64,000 bases of DNA from Flintibacter faecis (lineage in GTDB: Bacteria > Bacillota > Clostridia > Oscillospirales > Oscillospiraceae), in assembly GCF_014287875.1 (NCBI RefSeq), contig NZ_JACOPN010000008.1:114990-178989 (forward strand), given 5' to 3'. The notes beneath the pieces were generated by a model. It was not told the origin of the DNA. It saw only the letters and a program-made list of their open reading frames with translations, and ran no database searches. How positions within the stretch are numbered: the first letter of the stretch is position 1; each line of letters opens with the position of its first letter. Shown one piece after another: positions 8,396 to 17,329 of this stretch. A program made the translations under genes and the position numbers.

Positions 8396-10390
8396 ATGGG
8401 TTCCATCGGTACATTCGGTTCGTTCACACAGGCACGCCTGGCGATCTACGCGGCGCATAAGGGCCTGAGCGTGACGGGCAACAATATCGCAAACGTCAAT
8501 ACCACCGGCTACACCCGCCAGCGGCTGGAGCAGTCCAGCTTTGGCGCCAGCGGCGCGGATCGGTATTATTCCAGCTTTGATTCGCGGGTGGGCAACGGTG
8601 TTCTGTGCACCGGCCTCACGCAGCTCCGCGACCCCTATTTGGACATCCGCTATCGGGGTGAGATGGCCAACGTGGGCAGCATGGATGCCAAATTAGGCGG
8701 CTTGGAGAATATTCAGGCGGTGCTGGACGAGGTGGGCAAGGGCGATGACGCCTTCGGCATCATCGAGGCACAGCTCTCCGACATGGTGGCCAAGCTGCGT
8801 CAGCTTTCCGACCAGACCGGCCACAGCCTGTACGACATTCAGGTGCGGGCCTCGGCGGACACCCTGACCAAGCAGCTCAACGCCTACGCCAGCCGCCTGC
8901 AGGAGGTCTATAAGAACAACATGGCGTCCTATCAGCAGGACGTTTCCAAGGTCAACGGCATCCTCACCAACATCCGGGACCTGAACGCCACCATCCGCAA
9001 GAACGAGATCCACGGCGACAACTCCCTGGAGCTGCGGGACGAGCGGAACGTGCTCATCGACCAGCTCTCCCAGTACATGAAGGTGGACGTGACCTACACC
9101 ACCGAGGACATCGGCGGGGGACAGTGGGTGGAAAAGCTGGTCATCAAGCTGGGAGATGCCAACCCCGACGGCAAGGCCGGCGGAACGGACACCACCACGC
9201 TGATCGACGGCGTGTACGGCGCACAGCTCTCCACCACGCAGCTGCTCACTATGAACCCTGCCGCAGACTTGAATCAACCGAACGGCCCAACAAATCAGTG
9301 GTATCTTGACGCAAAGGGCAATGCCACAGAGAAGGAAGAGGATGCCGCGAAGTACGACGACCCCAACCTCGGTCTGACTGTCTCCGCCCTGACTGACCGC
9401 AAGGGCGCGGTGATGAAGGATAAGGACGGCAAAGAATCCAAGGCGGTGGATCTGGCGGACAACGACCTCTACGGCGCGCTCCAGTCCCAGCGTGAGCTGC
9501 TGACCAGATCCGGCGAGTTCTCCACGCAGGAGGACATCGACCGCGACCCCAATGCCGCCAGTCAGCGAGGCATCCCCTACTACCAGAAGTCTTTGGATCT
9601 GCTGGCGCGGCAGTTTGCCCAGACGCTGAATGATGCCAATCAGGGCTATGTTTACGACGAGAAGGGCAATTATGTCAAGGGCACGATGGATGCCGACGGC
9701 AAGATCACAAGAGACAACCCCAGTTCTTTTACATTTGTAAATCCCCAAAATAATGCCGAGACGCACACCCTCAACCGAAACGACACATGGGACAAGCTCC
9801 CTGATTGGGCAAAGAAGCAGATGGGCGGCGCCAATTCCGTAGAGGACTATCTCAAGGGCAACAAGGGCATTTCGATGGGCGCGCCCCTGTTCAGCAACCG
9901 GGGCGACCGGAACGATACGGACGGCATTACCGCCGCCAACATCTCCATCTCTGCGAAGTGGGCCGAAGGCCCGCAGATCGTGCGCTCCTTCCAGCTGCCC
10001 AGCGCCATGGACAAGATCCCCTCCACGGAGAGCAGCAACATCGACCACATGATCTACCTCTTTGAAAAGAAGCAGGACTACAAGCCCGGCACGATTCAAG
10101 ACGACGCCAAGGGCAAGGATGTCACCATGTTCACCGGTTCCTTCCAGGAGATGTGGTCCAACATCGGCTCCGTGCTGGGCAACGATATGAAGGTGACCTC
10201 CACGCTGCTGGATGCCTACTACGCCTCCTCCGTCTCGCTGGACACCAGCCGGGATTCCGTTTCCAGCGTGGACTTCAACGACGAGGCCATGAACCTGATG
10301 CAATATTCCAAATCCTATAGCGCTGCCTGCCGCCTGATGACCACCATCGATTCGGTGCTGGATAAGCTCATCAACGGCACGGGCGCTTGA
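8396..10390 (+). CDS. flgK: Flagellar hook-associated protein 1, FlgK
   Basis: A 664-residue secreted junction protein between hook and filament. It begins with the rod/hook N-terminal domain (GSFTQARLAIYAAHKGLSVT, GNNIANVNTTGYTRQR) and ends with the matching C-terminal helix (VDFNDEAMNLMQYSKSYSAA, LMTTIDSVLDKLING). The middle (about 250-560) is a large, poorly conserved insertion that makes it somewhat longer than the usual 500-600 residues. Exported by the flagellar type III apparatus without a cleaved signal. It is followed by flgL after 21 bases. Confidence 0.96.
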   Translation: MGSIGTFGSFTQARLAIYAAHKGLSVTGNNIANVNTTGYTRQRLEQSSFGASGADRYYSSFDSRVGNGVLCTGLTQLRDPYLDIRYRGEMANVGSMDAKLGGLENIQAVLDEVGKGDDAFGIIEAQLSDMVAKLRQLSDQTGHSLYDIQVRASADTLTKQLNAYASRLQEVYKNNMASYQQDVSKVNGILTNIRDLNATIRKNEIHGDNSLELRDERNVLIDQLSQYMKVDVTYTTEDIGGGQWVEKLVIKLGDANPDGKAGGTDTTTLIDGVYGAQLSTTQLLTMNPAADLNQPNGPTNQWYLDAKGNATEKEEDAAKYDDPNLGLTVSALTDRKGAVMKDKDGKESKAVDLADNDLYGALQSQRELLTRSGEFSTQEDIDRDPNAASQRGIPYYQKSLDLLARQFAQTLNDANQGYVYDEKGNYVKGTMDADGKITRDNPSSFTFVNPQNNAETHTLNRNDTWDKLPDWAKKQMGGANSVEDYLKGNKGISMGAPLFSNRGDRNDTDGITAANISISAKWAEGPQIVRSFQLPSAMDKIPSTESSNIDHMIYLFEKKQDYKPGTIQDDAKGKDVTMFTGSFQEMWSNIGSVLGNDMKVTSTLLDAYYASSVSLDTSRDSVSSVDFNDEAMNLMQYSKSYSAACRLMTTIDSVLDKLINGTGA

Positions 10391-10411
10391 TAAAGAAGGA
10401 GGAACGCTCCC

Positions 10412-11467
10412 ATGATCCGTTCAACCACAAACGGCACTCTGAAAACCTATCGCTACAGTTTACAGCGCTCAAGCTACACCATGAATAAGGCCCGGGAGAC
10501 CGTGCAGACCCAGCGGCAGTTCAACTCCTTCGCCGAGGACCCCGCCGCCGCGGCCAAGGCATTCCAGCTGCGCCGCTCCCTCCAGCGCACCGACAGCCAG
10601 TACAATGTGGGCGATTCCGTCAAGCACAAGTACGAGGTGGCCTGGAATACGCTGGAATCCGTGGTGCAGGATGTGAACAACCGCAAGAGCGACTCCGCCT
10701 TCGCCATGATCCTACAGGGCAAGAGCGACACCATCGGCTCCGGCGCGGTGGCGCTGGGCCAGTCTATGCGAACTCTGGCCACAGGCATCGTCCAGAGCAT
10801 GAACTGCCGGTACGGCGAGAACTTCGTCTTTGCCGGGGCGGACGGCCTGAACGTCCCCTTTGAATGGCAGGGCGAGGGCGATGACCGCAAGCTCTGCTAC
10901 CGGGGTATCCCCGTGGATACACAGGACCCGAAGGAGCTGGAAGCTCTGGAATACATGGCAAATGAGCGCAAGAACGCCGACCTGGGCTTTGGTATGCAGG
11001 AGGACGAGAATGGCAACATCATCGGCTCCAGCGTGGCCAACGTGGGCCTTCAGGGCATCACATTCCTCGGCTATGGCAAGGATGCAGACGGCGACCCCAA
11101 GAACATCGTCTCCATCGCCGACCGGATGGGCACGCTGCTCCGCCGCTGCGACCCCGACAGCGGCAATTGGGCCAGCGCGGCTGACAAAGAGGAGTTTTCC
11201 CGTCTGGCCAAAAAATTCGAGGATGCCGCCTCGCAGCTGACCGACAAGCACACGGAGATGGACACCCAGGCCGCCTTTATCAAGAGCAATCAGGATCAGC
11301 TCAAGGCCAACACCGACACCTTGCAGGAGCAGATCCTGGGCATCGAGCAAGTGGACCTGGCGGATGCCATCACCTCCTTCTCTTGGGCGCAGTACTGCTA
11401 TAATGCTTCGCTCAAGGTGGGCAACAGCATCCTCTCCCAGAGTCTGATGGATTATATGAACACTTGA
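10412..11467 (+). CDS. flgL: Flagellar hook-associated protein 3, FlgL
   Basis: A 351-residue hook-filament junction protein with flagellin-like ends: an N-terminal helix (YRYSLQRSSYTMNKARETVQTQRQF in part, with FNSFAEDPAAAAKAFQLRRSL) and a C-terminal helix (VDLADAITSFSWAQYCYNASLKVGNSI). The central part is variable. It works with FlgK to nucleate filament growth under the FliD cap. A small hairpin (CCGGCG, AAA, CGCCGG at 11492-11506) lies between it and the next gene and may shape transcript stability. Confidence 0.94.
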   Translation: MIRSTTNGTLKTYRYSLQRSSYTMNKARETVQTQRQFNSFAEDPAAAAKAFQLRRSLQRTDSQYNVGDSVKHKYEVAWNTLESVVQDVNNRKSDSAFAMILQGKSDTIGSGAVALGQSMRTLATGIVQSMNCRYGENFVFAGADGLNVPFEWQGEGDDRKLCYRGIPVDTQDPKELEALEYMANERKNADLGFGMQEDENGNIIGSSVANVGLQGITFLGYGKDADGDPKNIVSIADRMGTLLRRCDPDSGNWASAADKEEFSRLAKKFEDAASQLTDKHTEMDTQAAFIKSNQDQLKANTDTLQEQILGIEQVDLADAITSFSWAQYCYNASLKVGNSILSQSLMDYMNT

Positions 11468-11554
11468 TTTCCCTGGCTTTGACTTCTTTTTCCGGCGAAA
11501 CGCCGGAGTGAAGGATAAATATTTTTGACGATCGGAAGGAGATGCGTGACGGCT

Positions 11555-12163
11555 ATGATGCCCCTGATCGAGATACAGAGCGTACCCATCGAGATCGAAA
11601 TGAAGGTCTCTCACGCTCGGCTGGAATATACCCGGGCCACGGCGGATTTGGAAATTTCCCGCGCCAAGGGCGGACTGAGCATCAAGAGCAGACCCATTCA
11701 TTTGAACATCGACACCTTTGAGGCCCGCAATTCCATCGTACCATCACCCATGCGGGCCACCAAGCAAAACGCTCAGCTGGGACAGGAGGCGGCCTATCAG
11801 GCCACGGCTACCTACGCCCAGCAGGGCCAGCTCTTGCTGAAGGCCCAGGTGGGCGAGGAGCTGGTGACGCAGTTCGCCCAGGACGCGATGAACAAGGATC
11901 TGAAGACCAACGTGGGGATTCAGTTTCTGCCCACCGTCGGCCCGGAGATCACCTGCGATCCCGGCGAGATGAACATTCGCTTTGAGATGGATAAGCTGAA
12001 TTTTGACTGGAGACAGTCCAAGGGGAACTTCGAGTTCGTCCCCGGCGACATTGAGATCTCCGTGAAGCAGCGTCCCGACGTGATCATCAAGTACATCGGC
12101 GGGCCGATCTACGTTCCGCCGTCCTCCGACCCGGATTATGAGCCGGTGGACGTACACGCCTGA
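11555..12163 (+). CDS. DUF6470 (YviE-like) flagellar-locus protein
   Basis: About 202 residues. It begins MPLIEIQSVPIEIEM, the style of YviE, a protein of unknown function encoded between flgL and fliW in Bacillus; the same order is kept here. No signal peptide or membrane segment is visible. The middle has a helical, glutamine-rich run (QNAQLGQEAAYQATATYAQQ) and the end is beta-rich and acidic. Start uncertain: AAGGAG (11536-11541) is only 4 bases from GTG 11546 and 13 from ATG 11555, with another ATG at 11558. Function is not established. Confidence 0.8.
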   Translation: MMPLIEIQSVPIEIEMKVSHARLEYTRATADLEISRAKGGLSIKSRPIHLNIDTFEARNSIVPSPMRATKQNAQLGQEAAYQATATYAQQGQLLLKAQVGEELVTQFAQDAMNKDLKTNVGIQFLPTVGPEITCDPGEMNIRFEMDKLNFDWRQSKGNFEFVPGDIEISVKQRPDVIIKYIGGPIYVPPSSDPDYEPVDVHA

Positions 12164-12180
12164 TTGAGAAGAGGAGCAAC

Positions 12181-12633
12181 ATGAAGCTTCAGACCAAGTA
12201 TTTCGGCGAGATCGACTATGAGCCGTCCCAGGCTCTGACCTTCCCCAACGGGCTGTTCGGCTTTGAGGAGGAGCGGAGCTTTTTGCTCCTTCCCTTCGAG
12301 GGGAGCGGCGGGACGATGCTCTGCCTGCAAAGCACCGCCACCGGCCCGCTGGCCTTTGTGCTGCTGGACCCCTTCTCTTTGGACGGAGAGTACAGCCCGG
12401 AGCTGAGCGCGGCGGAGCTGGAGCAGTTCGGCGCGGAGGACATCTCAAAGCTGTGCTTTTATGTGCTTTGCGCGGTGAAGAACCCCGTCTCCGCCAGCAC
12501 GGTCAATCTCAAGTGCCCAGTGGTGGTGGATCCCCGGAGCGGCGAGGCCCGTCAGATCATTCTGGAAACGGATCGTTACGGGATGCGCCACCCGCTCTCA
12601 GAGTTTAAACGCGAGGGGGCGGAGAAATGCTGA
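12181..12633 (+). CDS. fliW: Flagellar assembly factor FliW
   Basis: A 150-residue cytoplasmic beta-barrel protein ([17 protein letters not shown] start, [20 protein letters not shown] signature, [18 protein letters not shown]). FliW binds either flagellin or CsrA; when flagellin falls, FliW moves to CsrA or away from it and so tunes flagellin translation. It overlaps csrA by 7 bases, which fits stoichiometric production of the two partners. The strong Shine-Dalgarno GAGGAG lies just upstream. All conserved family segments are present. Confidence 0.96.
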   Translation: MKLQTKYFGEIDYEPSQALTFPNGLFGFEEERSFLLLPFEGSGGTMLCLQSTATGPLAFVLLDPFSLDGEYSPELSAAELEQFGAEDISKLCFYVLCAVKNPVSASTVNLKCPVVVDPRSGEARQIILETDRYGMRHPLSEFKREGAEKC

Positions 12634-12911
12634 TCCTGCAACGCAAGCGCGGAGAAACGCTGCTCATCGGCGAGGACATTTCTATCACGGTGGCGTCGGT
12701 GGACGGCGAGCGCGTGCGGCTGGCCATCTCGGCCCCGCCGGAGGTGTCCATTCTGAGAAGCGAGCTGGTGGCCGCCAGAGCGGCCAATCGGGATTCCGCC
12801 AAGGAGGAATCTGATCCCAAGGCGCTGCTGGCGCTGCTGGACGGCATGACGGAGCACGGAGCGCTTTTTATGAAACCAAACGGTGAGACAGAAAAGGAGG
12901 GATCGGTATGA
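12627..12911 (+). CDS. csrA: Translational regulator CsrA
   Basis: A 94-residue RNA-binding protein. The N-terminal 50 residues are the conserved CsrA fold ([38 protein letters not shown]), with the RNA-contacting arginine strands present. The C-terminal tail (about residues 55-94) is longer than in most bacteria and includes a helix ([19 protein letters not shown]); in Bacillus the extended C-terminus is where FliW binds. Its likely target is the flagellin leader, where a GGA-loop hairpin and a GGA in the Shine-Dalgarno are visible (55505-55540). Confidence 0.95.
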   Translation: MLILQRKRGETLLIGEDISITVASVDGERVRLAISAPPEVSILRSELVAARAANRDSAKEESDPKALLALLDGMTEHGALFMKPNGETEKEGSV

Positions 12912-13093
12912 TGGAAGCGATCGCCGGCGCTGCCATGGATATGAAGTCCGCGCAGCTTGCCGCGGAATATTCGATTGCAGTGACCAAAAAGGTCATGGAT
13001 ACCCAGGAACTTGCTGCACAGGAGCTGCTCAATATGCTGCCGGCCACACCACCGGTCGTCCAAAAGGGACAGCTCATTGATACCTACGCTTGA
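12908..13093 (+). CDS. YjfB-family putative motility protein
   Basis: A 61-residue protein ([44 protein letters not shown]) of the YjfB family, small amphipathic helical proteins often found among flagellar genes; their function is not known. Its start codon overlaps the csrA stop as ATGA, and a strong AAAGGAGGG lies about 7 bases upstream. It is the last gene before a terminator and thus the end of the flgM operon. Confidence 0.8.
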   Translation: MMEAIAGAAMDMKSAQLAAEYSIAVTKKVMDTQELAAQELLNMLPATPPVVQKGQLIDTYA

Positions 13094-13128
13094 AAAGAAG
13101 GAGCCGAAAGGCTCCTCTTTTCTTTTTT
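13092..13128 (+). terminator. Rho-independent terminator ending the flgM operon
   Basis: A GAAAAGAAGGAGCC arm (13092-13105), a GAAA tetraloop and a GGCTCCTCTTTTC arm are followed by a T run (13122-13128). Because of the A-rich left arm the stem can extend through the T tract. Confidence 0.88.
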
Positions 13129-13251
13129 AGGGAGAAAAATATGGCGGGGGAAGAAAATGCTGGATGAGACAAAATTTCCCTAAAATTAAGAATTTTTTGC
13201 CGCAATTTTGAAACAAGGGAGGCTGAAAGACGATGTGAAGAGAAATTCTAC

Positions 13252-13280
13252 TTGAAATCCCCGCGATCGCAATGTATAAT
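13252..13280 (+). promoter_or_regulatory. Consensus SigA promoter of the fla/che operon
   Basis: TTGAAA (13252-13257), a 17-base spacer and a perfect TATAAT (13275-13280) sit about 95 bases ahead of flgB in a 280-base AT-rich gap (13094-13375) that otherwise holds only the preceding terminator. This is the best vegetative promoter seen in the locus and would start the roughly 26-kb flgB-to-cheV transcript. The long leader between it and flgB holds no obvious riboswitch. Confidence 0.85.
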
Positions 13281-13375
13281 ATAAGATATTTTGGCGAATT
13301 TGTCGAACTGTGTAGACTTCTGAGATATTTTGGGGAAAATACAGGGAAAAAGTACCAAAAACGGAGGGGAAACGG

Positions 13376-13759
13376 ATGGAACTTTTGTCAAGCAACTCGT
13401 TCCTGATGATGGAGAAGTCCATGGAATTCCTGTGGGCCAAGCAGGCGGCCATTTTAGACAATATCAGCAACGCAGAGACCCCCAACTATAAGCCCAAGGT
13501 GGTCACCTTTGAGGAGATCCTGCGGGAAAGGCTTCAGCGGGCGCAGGAAAAGGATTGTCCCCGAAAGGAGACCCGCGCGGCGATCCGCTCCGCGGAATAT
13601 TCCGTGAAGGAGAAGCCGGTGTCCACCCGTATGGACGACAACGGCGTGAATGTTACCGAGCAGAGCGTGGAAATGATCCGCAACGCTTATCAGTTACAAT
13701 ATGTGATGAAATCCATCAACAGCGACCTGACCGTACTCAAAGCCGCGATCCAGGGATGA
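13376..13759 (+). CDS. flgB: Proximal rod protein FlgB
   Basis: A 127-residue rod subunit (FLMMEKSMEFLWAKQAAILD, NISNAETPNYKPKVVTFEEIL; C-terminal VNVTEQSVEMIRNAYQLQYVMK). Exported by the flagellar secretion system and built into the proximal rod above the MS ring together with FlgC and FliE. It opens the main operon; GGAGGGGAAACG lies directly before the start. Length and both terminal helices are normal. Confidence 0.96.
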   Translation: MELLSSNSFLMMEKSMEFLWAKQAAILDNISNAETPNYKPKVVTFEEILRERLQRAQEKDCPRKETRAAIRSAEYSVKEKPVSTRMDDNGVNVTEQSVEMIRNAYQLQYVMKSINSDLTVLKAAIQG

Positions 13760-13795
13760 CCGGCGCGTAACGGAGAATAAAAGGAGAGAGACACA

Positions 13796-14263
13796 ATGGC
13801 CTTTTTAAGCTCGATCAATGTCATCGGTTCCGGACTGACCGCCCAGCAGCTTCGGCTGGACGTGGTGTCCGAGAATATTACCAATTCCACCACCACCCGC
13901 ACGGAAAACGATGGCGGGGCCTACCGCCGCAAGATGGTGGTGTTTGAGGCCCAGTCCGGGCGGGAGGACTTCCGCAGCGCCATGGCGAAGGCGGCGGGCA
14001 AGGCGGTGGCGAACCGGGACAACGGCGCCAACGCCGGCGGCGTTCGGGTGACGCAGATCATGGACGACCCGTCCCCCCTGAAGCTGGTCTACGACCCGAC
14101 CCACCCCGACGCCAACGAGGAGGGCTATGTGGAAATGCCCAATGTGGACACGGTCAAGGAGATCACGGACGCCATGGCGGCAACGCAGGCGTATTCGGCC
14201 AACGTCACGGCGTTCAACACGCTGAAAAGCGTGATCGCCAAGGGCCTTGAGATCGGCGGCTGA
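13796..14263 (+). CDS. flgC: Proximal rod protein FlgC
   Basis: A 155-residue rod subunit with the shared rod/hook ends: N-terminal SSINVIGSGLTAQQLRLDVV and SENITNSTTTRTENDGGAYR, and C-terminal NVDTVKEITDAMAATQAYSA and NVTAFNTLKSVIAKGLEIG. It follows flgB after 36 bases with AAAGGAGAG before the start. The order flgB-flgC-fliE-fliF is the usual one. Confidence 0.96.
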   Translation: MAFLSSINVIGSGLTAQQLRLDVVSENITNSTTTRTENDGGAYRRKMVVFEAQSGREDFRSAMAKAAGKAVANRDNGANAGGVRVTQIMDDPSPLKLVYDPTHPDANEEGYVEMPNVDTVKEITDAMAATQAYSANVTAFNTLKSVIAKGLEIGG

Positions 14264-14287
14264 TGCCGGAACAGGAGGAATTAGCAT

Positions 14288-14587
14288 ATGATCACGCCTA
14301 TTGAACAGATCACGAGTATTGTCCCTGAGGCGCGGAGCGCGGAAAAGGTCGACGCTTCGGGAGCGCAGGGCGCTTTCGGCAACATCTTCCGTTCTGCCAT
14401 TGAAAATGTCCGCCAGACGGACGCGGAAAAAACACAGGCGCAATATCTCCTTGCCACCGGTCAGCTGGACAATCCCGCCGCGCTGACCATCGCCTCGACT
14501 AAGAACGAGATCGCGGTGAGCCTGCTGGTACAGTTGCGCAATAAGGCGCTGGACGCCTATTCTGAGTTGACGAGGATCAGCCTGTAA
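14288..14587 (+). CDS. fliE: Flagellar hook-basal body protein FliE
   Basis: A 99-residue protein that joins the MS ring to the rod. The conserved C-terminal helices (ATGQLDNPAALTIASTKNEI, AVSLLVQLRNKALDAYSELT) are clear, while the N-terminal 40 residues are variable. It is the first rod-type substrate exported. AGGAGG lies 8 bases before the start. A hairpin without a T tract follows the gene. Confidence 0.94.
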   Translation: MITPIEQITSIVPEARSAEKVDASGAQGAFGNIFRSAIENVRQTDAEKTQAQYLLATGQLDNPAALTIASTKNEIAVSLLVQLRNKALDAYSELTRISL

Positions 14588-14597
14588 CGGGATATAA

Positions 14598-14624
14598 CGG
14601 ACGCGGCGAATTTCGCCGCGTCCG
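14598..14624 (+). other. Intercistronic hairpin between fliE and fliF
   Basis: A 12-base-pair GC-rich stem (CGGACGCGGCGA, 14598-14609, with TCGCCGCGTCCG, 14613-14624) and a 3-base loop. No T tract follows, so it is more likely an mRNA-stability or processing element than a terminator. Confidence 0.7.
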
Positions 14625-14655
14625 TCGTGAGCATTGATGGAGGAGGCAACCCCGG

Positions 14656-16278
14656 TTGAGCGAGAAGATAAAGAAGCTTTGGGAAACGACGAAGGAACGC
14701 CTGAAAAAGGTGTCGAAAAAAGCGTACATTATCATCGGCATCGTTGTGGTCGTGCTGGCCGCCGCACTGGCCTTCGCGTTGAACAATAAGCCCTACAGCG
14801 TGTTGTTTACGGGCGTGAGTTCCAGCGAGGCGTCGTCCATTCTGTCCTTCCTGGAGGGACAGGGGATCACGGATTATAAAGTTGAGAATAACGATACCAT
14901 TCTGGTCCCCAAGGGGAAGGAAGACGCGCTGAAGGCACGGCTGGTGATGGAGGGCTACCCCCAGTCCGGCTATGCCTATTCGACCTATTATGACCATGTT
15001 GGCTCTCTCTCCACGGAGTCGGAGCGCAACAACGCCTATCTCCTGTTTTTACAGGAGAGCATCAGCAACGTCATTCGCAATTTCGACAATGTGAAGGACG
15101 CCAAGGTGTTCATCACCCGGGGCGAGGACCGTGGCTACGTGCTGGACAGCGGAAACGTGGTGGATGCCACGGCCGCGGTGCAGGTGACCATGAACGGCGC
15201 GGCGAAGCTGTCGAGCCAGCAGGCCGAGGCCATCCGAAATCTGGTCGCCCACGCCGTGCAGGGGCTGAAGATCGGCTCTGTGGTCATCACCGACACGATG
15301 GGCAACACCTACACCGCCACCGACGGATATTCCAACAGCGATTCCTCCGCCCTCAAGCTGCAGCTGGAGGAGGAATACCAGAATAAGATCCGTACTGACG
15401 TCTTGCAGGCGCTCACGCCGTTTTTCGGCGAGGACAATGTCCGAGTGAGCGTGAACTGTCAAGTGGAGGTCAGCCAGCGCACGGTGAACTCCCGGGACGT
15501 GCAGCTCCCGGAGTGGGCGCAGGACGGCAGCACCGGCGGCAAGGGCATCATTGGTTCAAGAATATATGAATATTATGTGGGCCGTCCCGGAAACGAGACC
15601 GCTGGCGGCGTGGTGGGCTCCACCACCAACAGCGACCTGCCGGAATATGTGGAGAAAAAGACCGATACCGACGGTACGGAGGTAGAGATCAGCGGCAGCG
15701 GCCAGACCGACTACGATAACCCGTGGACGGAGACCTCCGTCATCTACACGGCGGGCTATTTGAAGGACTGCACGGTGGCCGTCAGCGTCAACGCGGATGC
15801 CGCCGGCGACATGGACGCGGACACCATCCGCACCCATGTGGCCCGGGCCGCCGGCATTGTCGGCACCGTGGACCCCGCCACTGGCGAGGAATATCTTGCC
15901 GACAAGATCTCTGTTGTTACGAACAAATTCTACTCGCCGGAGGTCATCCTGCCGAATACCGGTATCCCGGTGCCGGCGTGGATGCTCTACGCGGCGGCGG
16001 GTGGACTGCTGCTGTTCCTGATCCTGCTGATCGTGATCCTGCGGCTCCGCAAGAAGCGGAAAAATAAGGCCGAGAAGGAAAGGGAGCTCGACGAGCTGCT
16101 TGCCTCTGCCGGCTTGCCGCAGGCAGCGGCACCGACTGAGGGCGCCGACGTGATGACCCTCCAGACCGAAAAGAGCATGGAGCTGCGTAAGGAGGTACGG
16201 CAGTTCGCGAACGACAATCCCGAGCTTGCCGCGCAGCTGATCCGCGGTTGGATGAGAGGGGGCGATGACAATGAGTGA
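14656..16278 (+). CDS. fliF: Flagellar MS-ring protein FliF
   Basis: A 540-residue inner-membrane ring protein. Membrane segment 1 (residues 25-45, YIIIGIVVVVLAAALAFAL) is followed by ring-building motifs (SVLFTGVSSSEASSILSFL, VPKGKEDALKARLVMEGYP), the beta-collar, membrane segment 2 (about 436-460, MLYAAAGGLLLFLILLIVIL) and a C-terminal cytoplasmic tail (QFANDNPELAAQLIRGWM) that binds FliG. Translation begins at TTG 14656 with GGAGG 10 bases before it. It overlaps fliG by 8 bases. Confidence 0.96.
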   Translation: MSEKIKKLWETTKERLKKVSKKAYIIIGIVVVVLAAALAFALNNKPYSVLFTGVSSSEASSILSFLEGQGITDYKVENNDTILVPKGKEDALKARLVMEGYPQSGYAYSTYYDHVGSLSTESERNNAYLLFLQESISNVIRNFDNVKDAKVFITRGEDRGYVLDSGNVVDATAAVQVTMNGAAKLSSQQAEAIRNLVAHAVQGLKIGSVVITDTMGNTYTATDGYSNSDSSALKLQLEEEYQNKIRTDVLQALTPFFGEDNVRVSVNCQVEVSQRTVNSRDVQLPEWAQDGSTGGKGIIGSRIYEYYVGRPGNETAGGVVGSTTNSDLPEYVEKKTDTDGTEVEISGSGQTDYDNPWTETSVIYTAGYLKDCTVAVSVNADAAGDMDADTIRTHVARAAGIVGTVDPATGEEYLADKISVVTNKFYSPEVILPNTGIPVPAWMLYAAAGGLLLFLILLIVILRLRKKRKNKAEKERELDELLASAGLPQAAAPTEGADVMTLQTEKSMELRKEVRQFANDNPELAAQLIRGWMRGGDDNE

Positions 16279-17329
16279 GGCAGCGGCACCCGCGCAGGCG
16301 GTACAACAGAAGAGTCCCAAGAAGCCCCTGCCGGAGCTGACCGGTCCGCAGAAGGCGGCGGCGGTGATCATCGCACTGGGTGCGGAAAAGGCATCCAACC
16401 TCTATAAGTACATGGACCCGGAGGACGTGGAGCAGCTCACGCTTGAGGTCGCGCGGCTCGGCTATCTGAACGCTGAGCAGACCGAGGATGTACTCACTGA
16501 GTTTACCCAAATGTGCATGACCAATAAGGCCGTCACAGAGGGAGGGCTGGAGTATGCGCGTTCCGTTTTGGAAAAGGCCTACGGTGAGCAGGCGGCCGAC
16601 GACCTCTTGAACAAGGTGACAAGGACGCTCAAAAACCGTGAATTTGCCTTCATGAACAAGGCCGATGTCAAGTCCCTCTATTCCGCGCTGCAAAACGAGC
16701 GGCCCCAGACGATTGCGCTGGTGCTCTCCTATGTGGAGGCGGAAAAGGCTGCCGGCGTGGTGGCCCAGCTTGAAGAGAGCAAGCAGGTTCAGGTGGTTGA
16801 GAATATTGCGAGGATCGAAAGCGTCTCGCCTGCCGCGATCAAAATCGTTGAGGCAGAGATGAGCAAGAAGTTCTCCAGCATCATCACCAGTGCCAATGTC
16901 AAGGTCGGCGGCATCGACTATGTGGCCGCCATTATGAACAACATCGACCGCGCCAGCGAGAAGAACATCTTCGACGGCCTCTCTGATCGCGATCAGGTTC
17001 TCGCGGACGAGATCCGCAAGCGGATGTTCGTGTTCGAGGACATCATCACCATGGACGACCGCTCCGTGCAGCGCTTCCTGCGGGATTGCGACCCGAGAGA
17101 CGTGGTGCTCTCCCTCAAGGCCGCCAATTCCGATGTGGCCAACAAGCTGTTCAGCAATATGTCTACCCGTATGGTGCAGAACATCAAGGACGATCTGGAG
17201 ATCACCACCAATGTCCGTATGCGCGACGTGGAGGAGGCGCAGCAGAGGATCGTGGATGTTATCCGCGACCTGGAGGAAAAGGGTGTTATTGTCATCATGA
17301 AGGGCGGAAAGGACGATATCATTGCCTAA
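16271..17329 (+). CDS. fliG: Flagellar switch protein FliG
   Basis: About 352 residues; the torque-bearing part of the C ring. FliG N domain (LTGPQKAAAVIIALGAEKAS), middle domain with the EHPQ-like segment ERPQTIALVLSYVEAEKAAG, and the C-terminal domain with the charged torque helix (QRFLRDCDPRDVVLSLKAAN). ATG 16271 is 8 bases from the GGGGG Shine-Dalgarno, better than ATG 16265, which would add two residues. It overlaps both fliF and fliH, suggesting coupled translation of the basal-body set. Confidence 0.96.
   Translation: MSEAAAPAQAVQQKSPKKPLPELTGPQKAAAVIIALGAEKASNLYKYMDPEDVEQLTLEVARLGYLNAEQTEDVLTEFTQMCMTNKAVTEGGLEYARSVLEKAYGEQAADDLLNKVTRTLKNREFAFMNKADVKSLYSALQNERPQTIALVLSYVEAEKAAGVVAQLEESKQVQVVENIARIESVSPAAIKIVEAEMSKKFSSIITSANVKVGGIDYVAAIMNNIDRASEKNIFDGLSDRDQVLADEIRKRMFVFEDIITMDDRSVQRFLRDCDPRDVVLSLKAANSDVANKLFSNMSTRMVQNIKDDLEITTNVRMRDVEEAQQRIVDVIRDLEEKGVIVIMKGGKDDIIA

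Noticed and set aside
8693..10303. Long open frame (536 codons) antisense to flgK
   Set aside because: flgK is complete and conserved on the plus strand; the antisense frame has no known domains and no Shine-Dalgarno. High GC removes stop codons on the opposite strand.
13094..13375. Riboswitch or small RNA ahead of flgB
   Set aside because: Beyond the terminator and the SigA promoter, no conserved aptamer-like pairing was seen in the AT-rich leader.
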